This document shows positions 27,379-36,636 of a stretch of 62,744 nucleotides of DNA, piece after piece. A program made the translations under genes and the position numbers. The stretch spans positions 1 to 62,744 of the forward strand of contig CAJXYE010000023.1 of assembly GCA_913063325.1 (NCBI GenBank). Reading direction: 5' to 3'. The stretch's first letter is position 1; every line of letters starts with the position of its first letter. The notes beneath the pieces were generated by a model. It was not told the origin of the DNA. It worked only from the letters and a program-made list of their open reading frames with translations, and did not search any database. The stretch is from an uncultured Colwellia sp. (GTDB lineage Bacteria; Pseudomonadota; Gammaproteobacteria; Enterobacterales; Alteromonadaceae).

Positions 27379-28887
27379 TTATGGTACAAAACTACCTGGT
27401 TTTTCGCGTTGCGGAAAGTCTTTAAAGGTTGCTTTAAATTGTGCTACTTTCATCATCGCTGGTGCCATTAAGAACATGTGTTCAGCAAACCAGTGTGCAT
27501 AAGCATCTGAGTCATGCTCCATACGCTCTAGCGGGTCCATTCTTAAGTTAAATATTTTGGGAGCACGAAGTACTGTCCAAGGGTTTTGCCAAACGTTTAA
27601 ACCATGACCTTTTTGCTCACGGAAAACATACTTGTAATCACCGTCGCGAAGCGCAACAATTTCACCAGTATCAGATGAATAAATGAATTGGCTTCTTGGA
27701 CCTTTTTTCTTGGTATCTAAGAAATGTGGTAAAAAGTTAAAGCCATCTAGGTGTACTTTATATTTAGTACCGCCGTAACTAGCACCTTTTTTAAGTTTGC
27801 TAACAACATTTTTGTCGCCTGCTGCCGCTAACATAGTTGGCATCCAGTCCATTTGAGCGATTATTTCATTAGATACTTGGTTAGGTTTTATTTTACCCGG
27901 CCAGCGAACCATCATAGGAACTCGGTAACCGCCTTCCCAGTTGGTGTTTTTTTCGCCTCTAAATTGAGTGTAACCACCGTCAGGCCAAAGCATTAATTCA
28001 GCACCATTATCTGTGGTATACATAACAATGGTATTGTCAGTAATGCCTAGGTTGTCTAATTTATCTAATAACTGACCGACATGACCATCATGCTCTGTCA
28101 TACCATCGGCATATAAACCTTGACCGGTAACACCTTCAGATGCTGGTTTTAAGCGCGTCCAAATATGCATACGAGTTGAGTTAAACCAAACAAAAAACGG
28201 TTTTTTTGCTTTATGGGCTTTATCGATAAATTTTAATGCTGCACCTAAAAATTCTTCATCAATGGTTTCCATGCGTTTTTTAGTCACGGGGCCAGTATCA
28301 GTAACTTTACCGTCGGCAAAAGAATGAATAGCACCACGAGGACCAAAACGTTTTTTAAATTCAGCATCTTTTGGGTAATCAGGATGTTCAGGTTCGTCTT
28401 CGGCATTTAAATGATAAAGATTACCAAAAAACTCGTCAAAACCGTGGTTGGTTGGTAAATGTTCATCTTGGTCACCTAAATGGTTTTTACCAAATTGGCC
28501 ACTCATATATCCCATAGGCTTTAATAACTCAGCAATGGTTGGATCTTTTTTGTTCAATCCTTCTTTTGCGCCAGGTAAACCAACTTTAGTTAAACCTGTT
28601 CGCATAGGATGTTGGCCGGTAATGAAACCTGCACGTCCTGCAGTACAACTTTGATCGCCGTACGAGTCTGTAAATAAAATGCCTTCATTGGCTATACGGT
28701 CAATATTAGGGGTTTTATAACCCATCATGCCACGATTATAAGCGCTGATATTGAAAGTACCAATATCATCGCCCCATATAGCCAGAATATTAGGTTTTGA
28801 GGTGTCGGTTGTTGCTAAAGCAGCACTGGATACTGCGATTAAACCTAGCCCTAAAACCAGTTTTTTCAACTTGCTTTGAATTACCAT
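27379..28887 (-). CDS. Periplasmic type I sulfatase (arylsulfatase family)
   Basis: A 502-residue exported sulfatase with a signal peptide (cleavage near SSAALATTD). The N-terminal metal site is AIWGDDIGTFN (D40, D41). The catalytic signature SCTAGRAGFITGQ has Cys81 as the residue converted to formylglycine, in C-x-A-x-R form rather than the commoner C-x-P-x-R. Later motifs include GKNHLGD, MYTTDNGAE (second metal Asp-Asn pair) and WEGGYRVPMMVRWPGK. Sulfate-ester hydrolysis in the periplasm is expected; the natural substrate, perhaps a marine sulfated polysaccharide or aryl sulfate, is not evident. AAGGA precedes the ATG by seven bases. A Fur box lies at +10 to +24 of a likely promoter. Confidence 0.92.
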   Translation of the reverse strand: MVIQSKLKKLVLGLGLIAVSSAALATTDTSKPNILAIWGDDIGTFNISAYNRGMMGYKTPNIDRIANEGILFTDSYGDQSCTAGRAGFITGQHPMRTGLTKVGLPGAKEGLNKKDPTIAELLKPMGYMSGQFGKNHLGDQDEHLPTNHGFDEFFGNLYHLNAEDEPEHPDYPKDAEFKKRFGPRGAIHSFADGKVTDTGPVTKKRMETIDEEFLGAALKFIDKAHKAKKPFFVWFNSTRMHIWTRLKPASEGVTGQGLYADGMTEHDGHVGQLLDKLDNLGITDNTIVMYTTDNGAELMLWPDGGYTQFRGEKNTNWEGGYRVPMMVRWPGKIKPNQVSNEIIAQMDWMPTMLAAAGDKNVVSKLKKGASYGGTKYKVHLDGFNFLPHFLDTKKKGPRSQFIYSSDTGEIVALRDGDYKYVFREQKGHGLNVWQNPWTVLRAPKIFNLRMDPLERMEHDSDAYAHWFAEHMFLMAPAMMKVAQFKATFKDFPQREKPGSFVP

Positions 28888-28942
28888 GTTTTTTCCTTAT
28901 CACGGTGGAAGTACATACCGCCCACGTTTTGATTGAGCAATA

Positions 28943-28957
28943 TGATAATTATTATCA
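28943..28957. promoter_or_regulatory. Perfect 7-1-7 Fur box upstream of the sulfatase
   Basis: TGATAATTATTATCA matches the 7-1-7 Fur consensus TGATAAT-N-ATTATCA at every defined base. It lies 56 bases before the sulfatase ATG. On the minus strand a TATAAT (28979-28974) sits just upstream, putting the box about 10 to 24 bases past the expected start of transcription, where a bound repressor would block it. Confidence 0.75.
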
Positions 28958-29082
28958 TTAAAGATACTACACCATTATATTGATAAATCTAGCTTTATCA
29001 GAAAGTAAAAGGTCGAAGTTGTGCAGAGATAAAAGTTTATCTATTAGTAGGTTGCTATATTGTTAAATAAACATTGAGTCTA

Positions 29083-29106
29083 TTTAGCTATTTAGCTATT
29101 TAGCTA
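29083..29106. repeat. Three tandem copies of TTTAGCTA
   Basis: Perfect 8-base units at 29083, 29091 and 29099 followed by a partial fourth. They lie between the divergent sulfatase and phosphatase promoters. TAGCTA is itself palindromic. No function is evident. Confidence 0.7.
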
Positions 29107-29341
29107 TTTTGATTTAATTGAAGCCGTTGATTTAAGGTTTTTTGAGTCATAATGCCAACTTATTTATGACGGTATTTAATTGCCTGCTTTATCCTTAAAC
29201 GAATTCATGAATAAATTTAAGTTAAGTTACTGTTATAATTAAAATAAGCGCTAAATAAACTTAAGTTAATATACAGGTAATTACTAGTATAATTCCTATT
29301 ATCACGTATATTTTAGTTTCATCGTTAAAGGATTAAAGACT

Positions 29342-31048
29342 ATGCAAAAACAAATAAAAGTAAAGTTATGGCTATCGAGCATTACCCTAGCTTGCTTATT
29401 ACCTACATTAAGCTTACAAGCAGCTGAAAAACCTAAACTGGTGTTACAAATTACTGTTGATCAATTACGTGGTGATATGCCTAGCGCTTATTTAGATAAA
29501 ATGGGCAAGGGCGGTTTTAGATACCTTTTAAATGAGGGCGTAGTATATAAAGATGCTCATCATAACCATGCCAATACAGAAACCATTGTTGGTCATGCAA
29601 CCTTGGCTACAGGCGCATTACCAGCAGTGCATGGCATGATAGGTAATGTTTGGTATGACGATAAATTACAGCGCCTTGTTTATAATGTTGAAGATTCAAG
29701 GTACCCATTATTATCTGCTGATGCAGGGGTAAATCAAAAAACAGAAATTGATCCCACCCAACGCACGGCCAAATCTTCAGGCCGCTCACCCAGCAATATT
29801 CAAGCATCTACTTTTAGTGATGAGTTGATGATTGCTTCAAATGGTAAAGCGAAAGTTTTTGGTGTGTCAGTGAAAGACCGCGGTGCTATTTCTATGGCCG
29901 GTCATATGGGTAAAGCTTTTTGGTTTTCTAAAAAGTCAGGGGAGTTTGTTACTAGTGAATATTACTATGACAAATATCCAGAGTGGGTAACCACGTGGAA
30001 TGAAGCTAAACCCGCTAAAAAATATGATAAAAAGACGTGGCAGTTGAGTCAGCCACAAAAAGGCTATGTGTTTGCTCAACAAGATGATCAAAAATGGGAA
30101 ACTAAACTACCTGGTTTTGGAATAACATTTCCACATCAATATGGCTCCATGGACAACCCATACTTTAATACCTTCTTAACTTTGAGCCCCGCGGGCGATG
30201 AGTTAACGTTAGATTTTGCCAAAGCTGTGGTTAACAATGAACAGTTAGGTCAAGATGATATTACTGACTATTTATCGGTAAGCTTTTCTTCAACTGATTA
30301 TGTGAGTCATATGTTTGGCCCCTCAAGCTTAGAAGCTGAAGATAATATGCTGAGGTTAGATAGAACGTTAGCCAAATTATTAAAATTTATTGATAAAAAA
30401 GTTGGTTTAAACAATACCTTAATTGTGCTTTCAGCCGATCATGGTGCAGCAGAGGCACCCGACTACTTATCAACACTCGGTATGAAAACGAAAGTAGTAA
30501 CTCCTAAATCTTGGGATAAAACGCCGGGTATGCAAGCCCTTAAAAAGCAGTTTGGCTTTGATAGTGCATTAATAAAAAGCTATTTTCATCCCTATATTTA
30601 TCTTGATAGAGACTTGATCGCCAAACGTAAGCTATCACTTAAACAAGTGCAAAAAGCAGTCGCAGCAGAAGTGGAAAATTTTGATGGTGTTGCTCTTGCG
30701 GTTACAAGTTCAGATATAGAGTCAGGCAAAACACCGCAAGATTATTTACATACTTTAGTGGTTAACAATCACAGTAAAAATCGCTCTGGTGATATCTATA
30801 TTGTGCTTGAAGCACATCGTTTTGTTGCTGATATGGAAGGTTTAACTGTTGCCGCAACTCACGGCTCACCTTGGGGCTATGATACCTTTGTACCGCTTAT
30901 TTTTTCAGGGTATAACATTGATGATGACATCGTTTACAAGCGGGTAAGTACTACTGATATTGCAGTGACGTTATCAGCAATACTTGGTATTAAAGCTCCA
31001 TCAGGTGCTCAGGGTAATATATTAGAGAAAGTACTTGATGAGGATTGA
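29342..31048 (+). CDS. PafA-like alkaline phosphatase, secreted
   Basis: A 568-residue protein of the alkaline phosphatase superfamily with a signal peptide (LACLLPTLSLQAAEK). Zinc ligands begin with ITVDQLRGD (D40). The nucleophile region is HANTETIVGHATLATG, with Thr rather than Ser, as in PafA/SPAP-type phosphatases. GNVWYD supplies the Asn, and KDRGAISMAGHMG (K178, R180) the Lys/Arg pair that distinguishes PafA-type monoesterases from nucleotide pyrophosphatases. SADHGAAEAP and ATHGSPWGYDTFVP are the remaining zinc-binding segments. It probably frees phosphate from organic phosphomonoesters in the periplasm. It diverges from the sulfatase. No Pho box was recognised upstream. Confidence 0.85.
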   Translation: MQKQIKVKLWLSSITLACLLPTLSLQAAEKPKLVLQITVDQLRGDMPSAYLDKMGKGGFRYLLNEGVVYKDAHHNHANTETIVGHATLATGALPAVHGMIGNVWYDDKLQRLVYNVEDSRYPLLSADAGVNQKTEIDPTQRTAKSSGRSPSNIQASTFSDELMIASNGKAKVFGVSVKDRGAISMAGHMGKAFWFSKKSGEFVTSEYYYDKYPEWVTTWNEAKPAKKYDKKTWQLSQPQKGYVFAQQDDQKWETKLPGFGITFPHQYGSMDNPYFNTFLTLSPAGDELTLDFAKAVVNNEQLGQDDITDYLSVSFSSTDYVSHMFGPSSLEAEDNMLRLDRTLAKLLKFIDKKVGLNNTLIVLSADHGAAEAPDYLSTLGMKTKVVTPKSWDKTPGMQALKKQFGFDSALIKSYFHPYIYLDRDLIAKRKLSLKQVQKAVAAEVENFDGVALAVTSSDIESGKTPQDYLHTLVVNNHSKNRSGDIYIVLEAHRFVADMEGLTVAATHGSPWGYDTFVPLIFSGYNIDDDIVYKRVSTTDIAVTLSAILGIKAPSGAQGNILEKVLDED

Positions 31049-31351
31049 TTGCGTTAGTGTTATTTGACCTCGCTATCATTAAAATAAGCCTAACCACAAT
31101 AGAATAACGTTTGTTAATGAAATGACAGTGACAAATAAATAGGTAAAAACAGTTTCACTTGTTCTGGGCAGTAGTGGTGCTCTATTGGTTCACTTATCGG
31201 TGGTGTTTATGCTGCCGGTAAGTTAGATGATATAGAATATCAGTCTGCTTTAACCTAGGTTAATTGATCTGCACTACGGTTTAGACCGTGCATTGTTGTT
31301 TCAAAAATAGCTGTAATTAGTATCATACAGATCAATATACAAAGTACTTAC
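31049..31351. other. Interval between phosphatase and TetR gene
   Basis: These 303 bases hold the patatin remnant. No functional gene or clear terminator was recognised in the rest. Confidence 0.5.
31122..31258 (+). pseudogene. Remnant of a patatin-like phospholipase gene
   Basis: Two short frames join to resemble the start of a bacterial patatin (RssA/YchK type). Frame one reads MTVTNK, a TAG at 31140, then VKTVSLVLGSSGA, matching the glycine-rich oxyanion segment. From 31184 a second frame reads IGSLIGGVYAAGKLDDIEY, matching the sequence just after the catalytic GxSxG serine, and stops at TAG 31256. The roughly 30 residues that should lie between, including the nucleophile, are missing. 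So this is an internally deleted and truncated fragment. Identification is from motifs only. Confidence 0.6.
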
Positions 31352-32044
31352 TTATTTTAGTGACATGATCCAGGAAATAATTCTACGTGTTGTTTGTGAA
31401 ATCAAATTGACATCTATACTGACTTGTTTTGTCAGTTGACTATATTGAAGTTGAGAGAAAACTGTATACATTATTTTAGCGTCAAGCTCTGGGCTAACTT
31501 TGTTGAAGAAGGAACACAGCTGCTCGTAAGGGACTAATTGGGCTAGTTCGTGCTCTTGAACAAGTAACCTTAACTCAGGTGTTACTTGGATCTCTGTCAG
31601 CATTAATTGCTCTACAGCTAATGAAATGGCCTGATGTTTAATGTTGTCAATTAAATGTTCAGCGGTCATTTCGGCTAGTTTTTGGCATAATACTTCTTTA
31701 ACGACTGTTTTTCTTAATTCTTTTTTTTCTATGTTGGTAATAGTGGTAAAAGCAGCTTCTAAAATAGTGTCTGCACGAGATAATATGCGATCTGAATTCA
31801 GCTTAAAGGCTTGATGAATAAGCTCTTGAATATCTTTGAAATAATATGTCGTTAATGATAGTTGCAACTGAGCATGGCTAGCAATTGCACGGTGAGTGGT
31901 GCCTTTTATGCCATTGAGAGCTAATACTTCAATGGCAGCAATCAGAATCTTCTCACGTGTTAACTCCCCTTTAGAACGACGCTTTACCGGCAGTTTTTTA
32001 TGCTTTTCATTTAGCTCTTGGGACATCATATCTTTTATAGGCAT
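31352..32044 (-). CDS. TetR-family transcriptional regulator
   Basis: A 230-residue regulator. A basic N-terminal extension (KLPVKRRSKGELTR) leads to a TetR helix-turn-helix: ILIAAIEVLALNGIKGTTHRAIASHAQLQLSLTTYYFKD (about residues 33-70). A helical ligand-binding domain of about 155 residues follows. The ligand is unknown. It lies downstream of fadE on the same strand, separated by 206 bases, so regulation of fatty-acid oxidation is a reasonable guess but no operator was identified to support it. Confidence 0.88.
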   Translation of the reverse strand: MPIKDMMSQELNEKHKKLPVKRRSKGELTREKILIAAIEVLALNGIKGTTHRAIASHAQLQLSLTTYYFKDIQELIHQAFKLNSDRILSRADTILEAAFTTITNIEKKELRKTVVKEVLCQKLAEMTAEHLIDNIKHQAISLAVEQLMLTEIQVTPELRLLVQEHELAQLVPYEQLCSFFNKVSPELDAKIMYTVFSQLQYSQLTKQVSIDVNLISQTTRRIISWIMSLK

Positions 32045-32182
32045 GTTAAACTCTGTGAACTCGTGATCATTTTATTTACCTTATTTTAACATTGTTTGAG
32101 TTGTTGATACTATTAAAAGACACTTTATCTTCGCTTTAATACATATTGATACCGATTGTAATAGAAAAGGAGCGATTTGCTA

Positions 32183-32240
32183 TATACTCATAATACTTCA
32201 AATTCTCGCTGAAACGAGCATTCTAGGTAACATGAGTATA
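32183..32240. repeat. Palindromic intergenic element
   Basis: TATACTCAT (32183-32191) and ATGAGTATA (32232-32240) are perfect terminal inverted repeats. Inside lies a second hairpin, CTCG-CTGAAA-CGAG. The 58-base element stands between fadE and the TetR gene and has no T-run, so it looks like a dispersed palindromic repeat rather than a simple terminator. Confidence 0.55.
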
Positions 32241-32250
32241 AGGTTAAGAG

Positions 32251-34686
32251 CTATGCTTGAGGACTTAATGCGGTCAACTCTTCACTATCAAAATCATCAA
32301 CGGCAATCACCCATTGACGTCCAATTTCAGCAGTAGTTAATAACTCGGCTTCTGCTTCTGAAATGATATTGTGTGTAAGACCCATTTCTGCCACCTTATT
32401 TAGTTGATAAAAAGGTAATTTTTTATCAAGAGCAAGGCAAACTTTTTCATAAATTGGTTCACAATTAATTATGTCTTCAAGGGTTTGTTCTAATCTTCCG
32501 AAAATATTACCACCATCACGGGTTAAATATTGCCCTTGGCCTAATCGTGTACGAGAAGCTGACGGTGTTTGTAATAGTTGCGCAACTTTATGTGCTATTT
32601 CATCATTTGGTTTTTTTAACCAAGTGCCGAGCGGAAATATAATAACCCTTAAAATTTTTGCAATAATTTTGTTTGGAAAATTATTAATCAACTCATCAAT
32701 GGCGTGTTGCATATCGTAAAGGCAATCTTCAACAGCATATTGCACAAAAGGAAGATCAGCAGGCTTTCTTCCTTCATCGTTATAACGTTTTAGTGTGGCG
32801 CTAGCTAAATACAAGTTACTGAGAATATCTCCAAGTCGAGCTGAAATTCGTTCTTTTCTTTTTAAGTCAGCGCCCAATGACAACATCGCAATATCTGAAA
32901 GCATAGCTAAGTTAGCACTAAAGCGAGTAAGTAATTGATAATACCGACGAGTCTTATCATTATATGGACTAGATAATAAACGCGATCCGGTTAAAGAGCA
33001 CCAAAAGCTACGCCCTATATTACTGATGCTAAAACCGATATGACCAAAAAGCGCATGGTCAAAATCATTGAGCGCTTGCTCATTATCGCTGTTATTTGCT
33101 GCTTCTAATTCGGCTAATACATAGGGATGGCAACGAATGGCTCCTTGTCCATAAATGATCATACTTCGAGTTAGAATATTTGCACCTTCAACAGTTACCG
33201 CAATAGGCGCACCTTGATATCCCCTAGCAAGGTAATTGTTTGGTCCCATGCAAATACCTTTACCGCCATGAATGTCCATGGCATCTATCATGGATGAGCG
33301 CATTTTTTCTGTCAGATGGTATTTAGCTATCGCAGAAATAACAGAAGGTTTTTCGCCTAAATCAATAGCACCTGTTGACATAGTGGTAACTGCATCCATT
33401 AAATAAGCATTAGCTCCTATACGAGCCAATGGCTCTTCAATACCTTCCATTTTACCTATTGGCATTTTAAATTGACGTCTTATTCGGCTATAAGCGCCGG
33501 TTGCTAAGGCTGCGGCTTTCACTCCTCCTGCACTATTTGAAGGCAAGGTTATTGCTCTACCAACCGAAAGGCACTCAACCAACATGCGCCAACCTTGACC
33601 AGCCATATCAGAGCCACCAATAATAAAATCTAGCGGAACAAAAACGTCCTCTCCTTGTGTTGGGCCATTTTGAAAAGGAACATTGAGTGGGAAGTGTCTT
33701 CTACCAATGGTAATACCTGGTAAGTCAGTTGGAATAAGCGCACAAGTTATGCCTAACTCTTCTTGCTCTGAAAGAAGTTTATCGGGATCTTTTAATTTAA
33801 ACGCTAAGCCTAAAACAGTAGCGATAGGCGCTAAGGTAATATAACGCTTGTCCCATGTCAGCTTCATACCTAAAACATCTTTTCCATCAAACTGGCCATG
33901 ACAAATTATCCCAAAATCTGGAATAGAGCCAGCATCGGAGCCAGCCTCTGGACTAGTGAGGGCAAAGCAGGGTATCTCTTCACCTGAAGCTAAACGTGGT
34001 AAGTAATGATCTTGCTGAGCTTTAGTACCATATTCTTGTAGTAATTCTCCTGGCCCTAACGAGTTAGGAACACCTACGGTACTGGCAAGCACTGAGCTTA
34101 CCCCGGTGAGTTTTTGTAATACGCGAGATTGAGCATAAGCAGAGAACTCTAAACCGCCATATTGTTTTTTAATGATCAGAGCAAAAAATTTATTTTCTTT
34201 CAAAAACTGCCATATTTCTGCAGGCAGATCAGCAATCTCATGGGTAATATGCCAATCATTAACCATGGCACACACTTGCTCAACAGGCCCCTCTAAAAAC
34301 GCCTGTTCTTGTGAACTTAGTCTAGGGATAGGATAATTATGGAGTTTCTTCCAGTCAGGATCGCCACGAAATAAATCAGCATCAAACCATGTGGTACCAG
34401 CATCTATTGCTTCTTGCTCAGTCGAGGACATTTTAGGCATTATTTTTTTAAAAATTGCCAATAGGGGCATACTAATAAATTGTTGACGAATATTATCTAT
34501 GTTGAGTGGTAGCGCAATGACTGCAAAAAGCAACCAAGAGACAATACCAATGATATTGAATAAGGAACCGAATGCCATCAACACGGTAAAGCTCAACGTA
34601 TAACTTGATAATGACGCTCTTGTGTAGCTCATAAACCAAGTTAACGATAAGGCAAAAAATAACCAAACAATAATATCCACAAGCAT
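32251..34686 (-). CDS. fadE: Acyl-CoA dehydrogenase FadE
   Basis: An 811-residue enzyme colinear with E. coli FadE (814). It catalyses the first, FAD-dependent step of fatty-acid beta-oxidation. Hydrophobic helices fill the first 80 residues (membrane association). Then come [21 protein letters not shown], the acyl-CoA dehydrogenase core with [20 protein letters not shown] and [18 protein letters not shown], the region around [35 protein letters not shown] that includes the catalytic glutamate, and the extended FadE C-terminal domain ending with [12 protein letters not shown]. It is monocistronic, divergent from yafJ. Confidence 0.95.
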   Translation of the reverse strand: MLVDIIVWLFFALSLTWFMSYTRASLSSYTLSFTVLMAFGSLFNIIGIVSWLLFAVIALPLNIDNIRQQFISMPLLAIFKKIMPKMSSTEQEAIDAGTTWFDADLFRGDPDWKKLHNYPIPRLSSQEQAFLEGPVEQVCAMVNDWHITHEIADLPAEIWQFLKENKFFALIIKKQYGGLEFSAYAQSRVLQKLTGVSSVLASTVGVPNSLGPGELLQEYGTKAQQDHYLPRLASGEEIPCFALTSPEAGSDAGSIPDFGIICHGQFDGKDVLGMKLTWDKRYITLAPIATVLGLAFKLKDPDKLLSEQEELGITCALIPTDLPGITIGRRHFPLNVPFQNGPTQGEDVFVPLDFIIGGSDMAGQGWRMLVECLSVGRAITLPSNSAGGVKAAALATGAYSRIRRQFKMPIGKMEGIEEPLARIGANAYLMDAVTTMSTGAIDLGEKPSVISAIAKYHLTEKMRSSMIDAMDIHGGKGICMGPNNYLARGYQGAPIAVTVEGANILTRSMIIYGQGAIRCHPYVLAELEAANNSDNEQALNDFDHALFGHIGFSISNIGRSFWCSLTGSRLLSSPYNDKTRRYYQLLTRFSANLAMLSDIAMLSLGADLKRKERISARLGDILSNLYLASATLKRYNDEGRKPADLPFVQYAVEDCLYDMQHAIDELINNFPNKIIAKILRVIIFPLGTWLKKPNDEIAHKVAQLLQTPSASRTRLGQGQYLTRDGGNIFGRLEQTLEDIINCEPIYEKVCLALDKKLPFYQLNKVAEMGLTHNIISEAEAELLTTAEIGRQWVIAVDDFDSEELTALSPQA

Positions 34687-34842
34687 TCCTTTTAGTGTTT
34701 TATTAAATAACCGATTGAGTTAAAAAGTAATTGAATTTAAAAAATAATTTAGTAAATGATATACTCTATTTATAGAATAAATTATAGGTTTAGCCAAGCA
34801 CATTTTACTTTAAAGTGGCAAGGTGGATTAATAGGAAAAATA

Positions 34843-35634
34843 ATGTGTGAACTTTTAGCGATGAGCGCCAATGTACCAACAGATATTTGTTTTAGTTTTA
34901 GTGGCTTAATGCAACGTGGTGGTAATACTGGACCGCACAGTGATGGCTGGGGAGTGACGTTTTATGAAGGTAAAGGTTGTCGTAGTTTTAAAGACCCTAT
35001 GCCAAGCGCTCACTCACCTATTGCAGAGCTTGTGACCAAGTACCCAATGAAAAGCGAGGCAGTCGTTTGTCATATTCGTCAGGCTAATTCAGGTGAAGTG
35101 TGTCTTGAAAACACTCATCCATTTGTCAGGCAAATGTGGGGAAGAAACTGGACTTATGCACATAATGGTCAATTAAAAGACTTTAAAACTGAGTTACCCA
35201 TTGAATTTCATTTACCCATTGGTACTACCGATAGTGAACATGCTTTTTGCTGGATACTCGATCAATTACACCTTGAATTTGGTGCTAAGCAAGTTGATGC
35301 TCAGATACTGTTTGGTTTTATTGCTTCACTGGCGTTGAAAATTGATAAGCTTGGCGTTGCAAATATCATTATCACTGATGGAGAATACTTGTTTGCGTAT
35401 TGTTCTAATAATTTACATTGGCTAACTCGAAGGGCGCCATTCGGGCAAGCAAGTCTTATTGATGCAGAGATGGCCGTCGACTTTCAAAAAGAAACTAACA
35501 GTAAAGATGTTGTTACTGTTATTGCAACAAAGCCCCTAACCGATAATGAAACTTGGCATAAAATGACTGCAGGCCAATGGCAGTTGTTTTGCTTAGGGGA
35601 GCTTATTGCAGGAGAATCTGTTTCAACAAGTTAA
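34843..35634 (+). CDS. yafJ: Class II glutamine amidotransferase, YafJ family
   Basis: A 263-residue protein of the YafJ type. The preferred ATG at 34843 yields MCELLAMSANVPTDICFSFSG, placing the nucleophile Cys at position 2 as class II glutamine amidotransferases require; the open frame extends 29 codons further but those do not resemble the family. AGGA precedes this ATG. Conserved segments GGNTGPHSDGWGVTFYEGKG, CHIRQANSGEVCLENTHPF and WTYAHNGQLKDF follow. It probably hydrolyses glutamine or a related amide; the acceptor substrate of this family is unknown. It converges with rlmF. Confidence 0.92.
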   Translation: MCELLAMSANVPTDICFSFSGLMQRGGNTGPHSDGWGVTFYEGKGCRSFKDPMPSAHSPIAELVTKYPMKSEAVVCHIRQANSGEVCLENTHPFVRQMWGRNWTYAHNGQLKDFKTELPIEFHLPIGTTDSEHAFCWILDQLHLEFGAKQVDAQILFGFIASLALKIDKLGVANIIITDGEYLFAYCSNNLHWLTRRAPFGQASLIDAEMAVDFQKETNSKDVVTVIATKPLTDNETWHKMTAGQWQLFCLGELIAGESVSTS

Positions 35635-35663
35635 TAAAAGCGGTTGATAAAAAGTATAGTAAG

Positions 35664-35697
35664 TAAAAAATGCTGTTTAATATTCTTTAATCAGCAT
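35664..35697 (-). terminator. Terminator of rlmF
   Basis: On the minus strand ATGCTG-ATTAA pairs with TTAAA-CAGCAT (35697-35670), followed by T6. The stem overlaps the last codons of rlmF. Confidence 0.6.
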
Positions 35698-36592
35698 CAT
35701 AAAAACTCCAAGCGATAAAACGGCTAATTTTCTGGCCTTGGCCCATATTAATGACTTTAATTTGCTTTGCTTGAGACTTTTTTAAGTTAAGTTTTAGCTT
35801 GGATAGATGATCTTTTTTTGAAACTAAGCAAGTAAACCAAAGAACTTGCTTATGATAAAGTTTACTTTCTTTAATCATTTTCCCAATAAATGCCAATTCG
35901 CCGCCAGGGCACCACAGCTCTGCTTTTTGCCCGCCAAAATTAAGTGTCTTTTCTTGGCTTTTAGCAGCAGTTTTGGTTTTATTCAAATTTTTTAACTTTC
36001 GAGCTGTGCCTTGTGTTGCTTCTGCCAAAGAGCTATGGAATGGGGGATTACATAGTGTTAAATGATAAAATTCATCTTCAGCTATTACACCGGTAAATAT
36101 ATGATTACTATCTGATTGTAATCGGCATTTAATACGCTTATTTAACGATTTATCTGCCGATATGATGTGGTTGGCAACTTTTATTGAAACAGGATCTACA
36201 TCTGAGGCGACAAAATTCCAATCATATTCTCTTTGTCCTAAAATAGGATAAATACAACTTGCCCCTGTACCTATATCTAATACGTTAATAGGCGTGGTAT
36301 TTGCTAATATTGTTTTTGGTGTAACTGATAATAAATCATTAAGGTGATGAATATAATCGACTCTTCCGGGGATCGCTGGGCATAAATAACCATCAGGTAT
36401 ATCCCAAAAAACAATATTGTATTCGCTTTTTAATAAGGATAAATTAAGCGCCTTAACTGATAATGGGTTAGAAAAATCTATAGTATCTTGATTATTATAT
36501 TTATTTTTTATAATAAAACGTGATAACTCTGGATAAGCTTTAACTAAAGCGGTGAAATTGTAACCCTGAATGTGGCGATTATTTTTATGCAA
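35687..36592 (-). CDS. rlmF: 23S rRNA (adenine-1618-N6)-methyltransferase
   Basis: A 301-residue methyltransferase of the RlmF (YbiN) family. It uses S-adenosylmethionine to make m6A1618 in 23S rRNA. Visible motifs: the family start YNFTALVKAYPELSRFI, DFSNPLSVKALNLSLLK, the SAM site VLDIGTGASCIYPILG (about residues 103-118), and the catalytic LCNPPFHSSLAEA, an NPPF motif typical of N6-adenine methyltransferases. Length is normal for the family. Forty-four bases separate it from the DUF2947 gene upstream on the same strand. Confidence 0.93.
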   Translation of the reverse strand: MHKNNRHIQGYNFTALVKAYPELSRFIIKNKYNNQDTIDFSNPLSVKALNLSLLKSEYNIVFWDIPDGYLCPAIPGRVDYIHHLNDLLSVTPKTILANTTPINVLDIGTGASCIYPILGQREYDWNFVASDVDPVSIKVANHIISADKSLNKRIKCRLQSDSNHIFTGVIAEDEFYHLTLCNPPFHSSLAEATQGTARKLKNLNKTKTAAKSQEKTLNFGGQKAELWCPGGELAFIGKMIKESKLYHKQVLWFTCLVSKKDHLSKLKLNLKKSQAKQIKVINMGQGQKISRFIAWSFYDAD

Positions 36593-36636
36593 AGTAGGAC
36601 CGTTGTAATAAAATGATGATTTGAATAGAAATTTGT

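Larger units (their letters stand above)
28888..29341. other. Divergent promoter region between sulfatase and phosphatase
   Basis: A 454-base AT-rich interval with no gene. It contains the sulfatase promoter and Fur box near its left end and a small tandem repeat near the middle. The phosphatase ATG at 29342 has AAAGGATTAAAGACT upstream. Confidence 0.6.
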
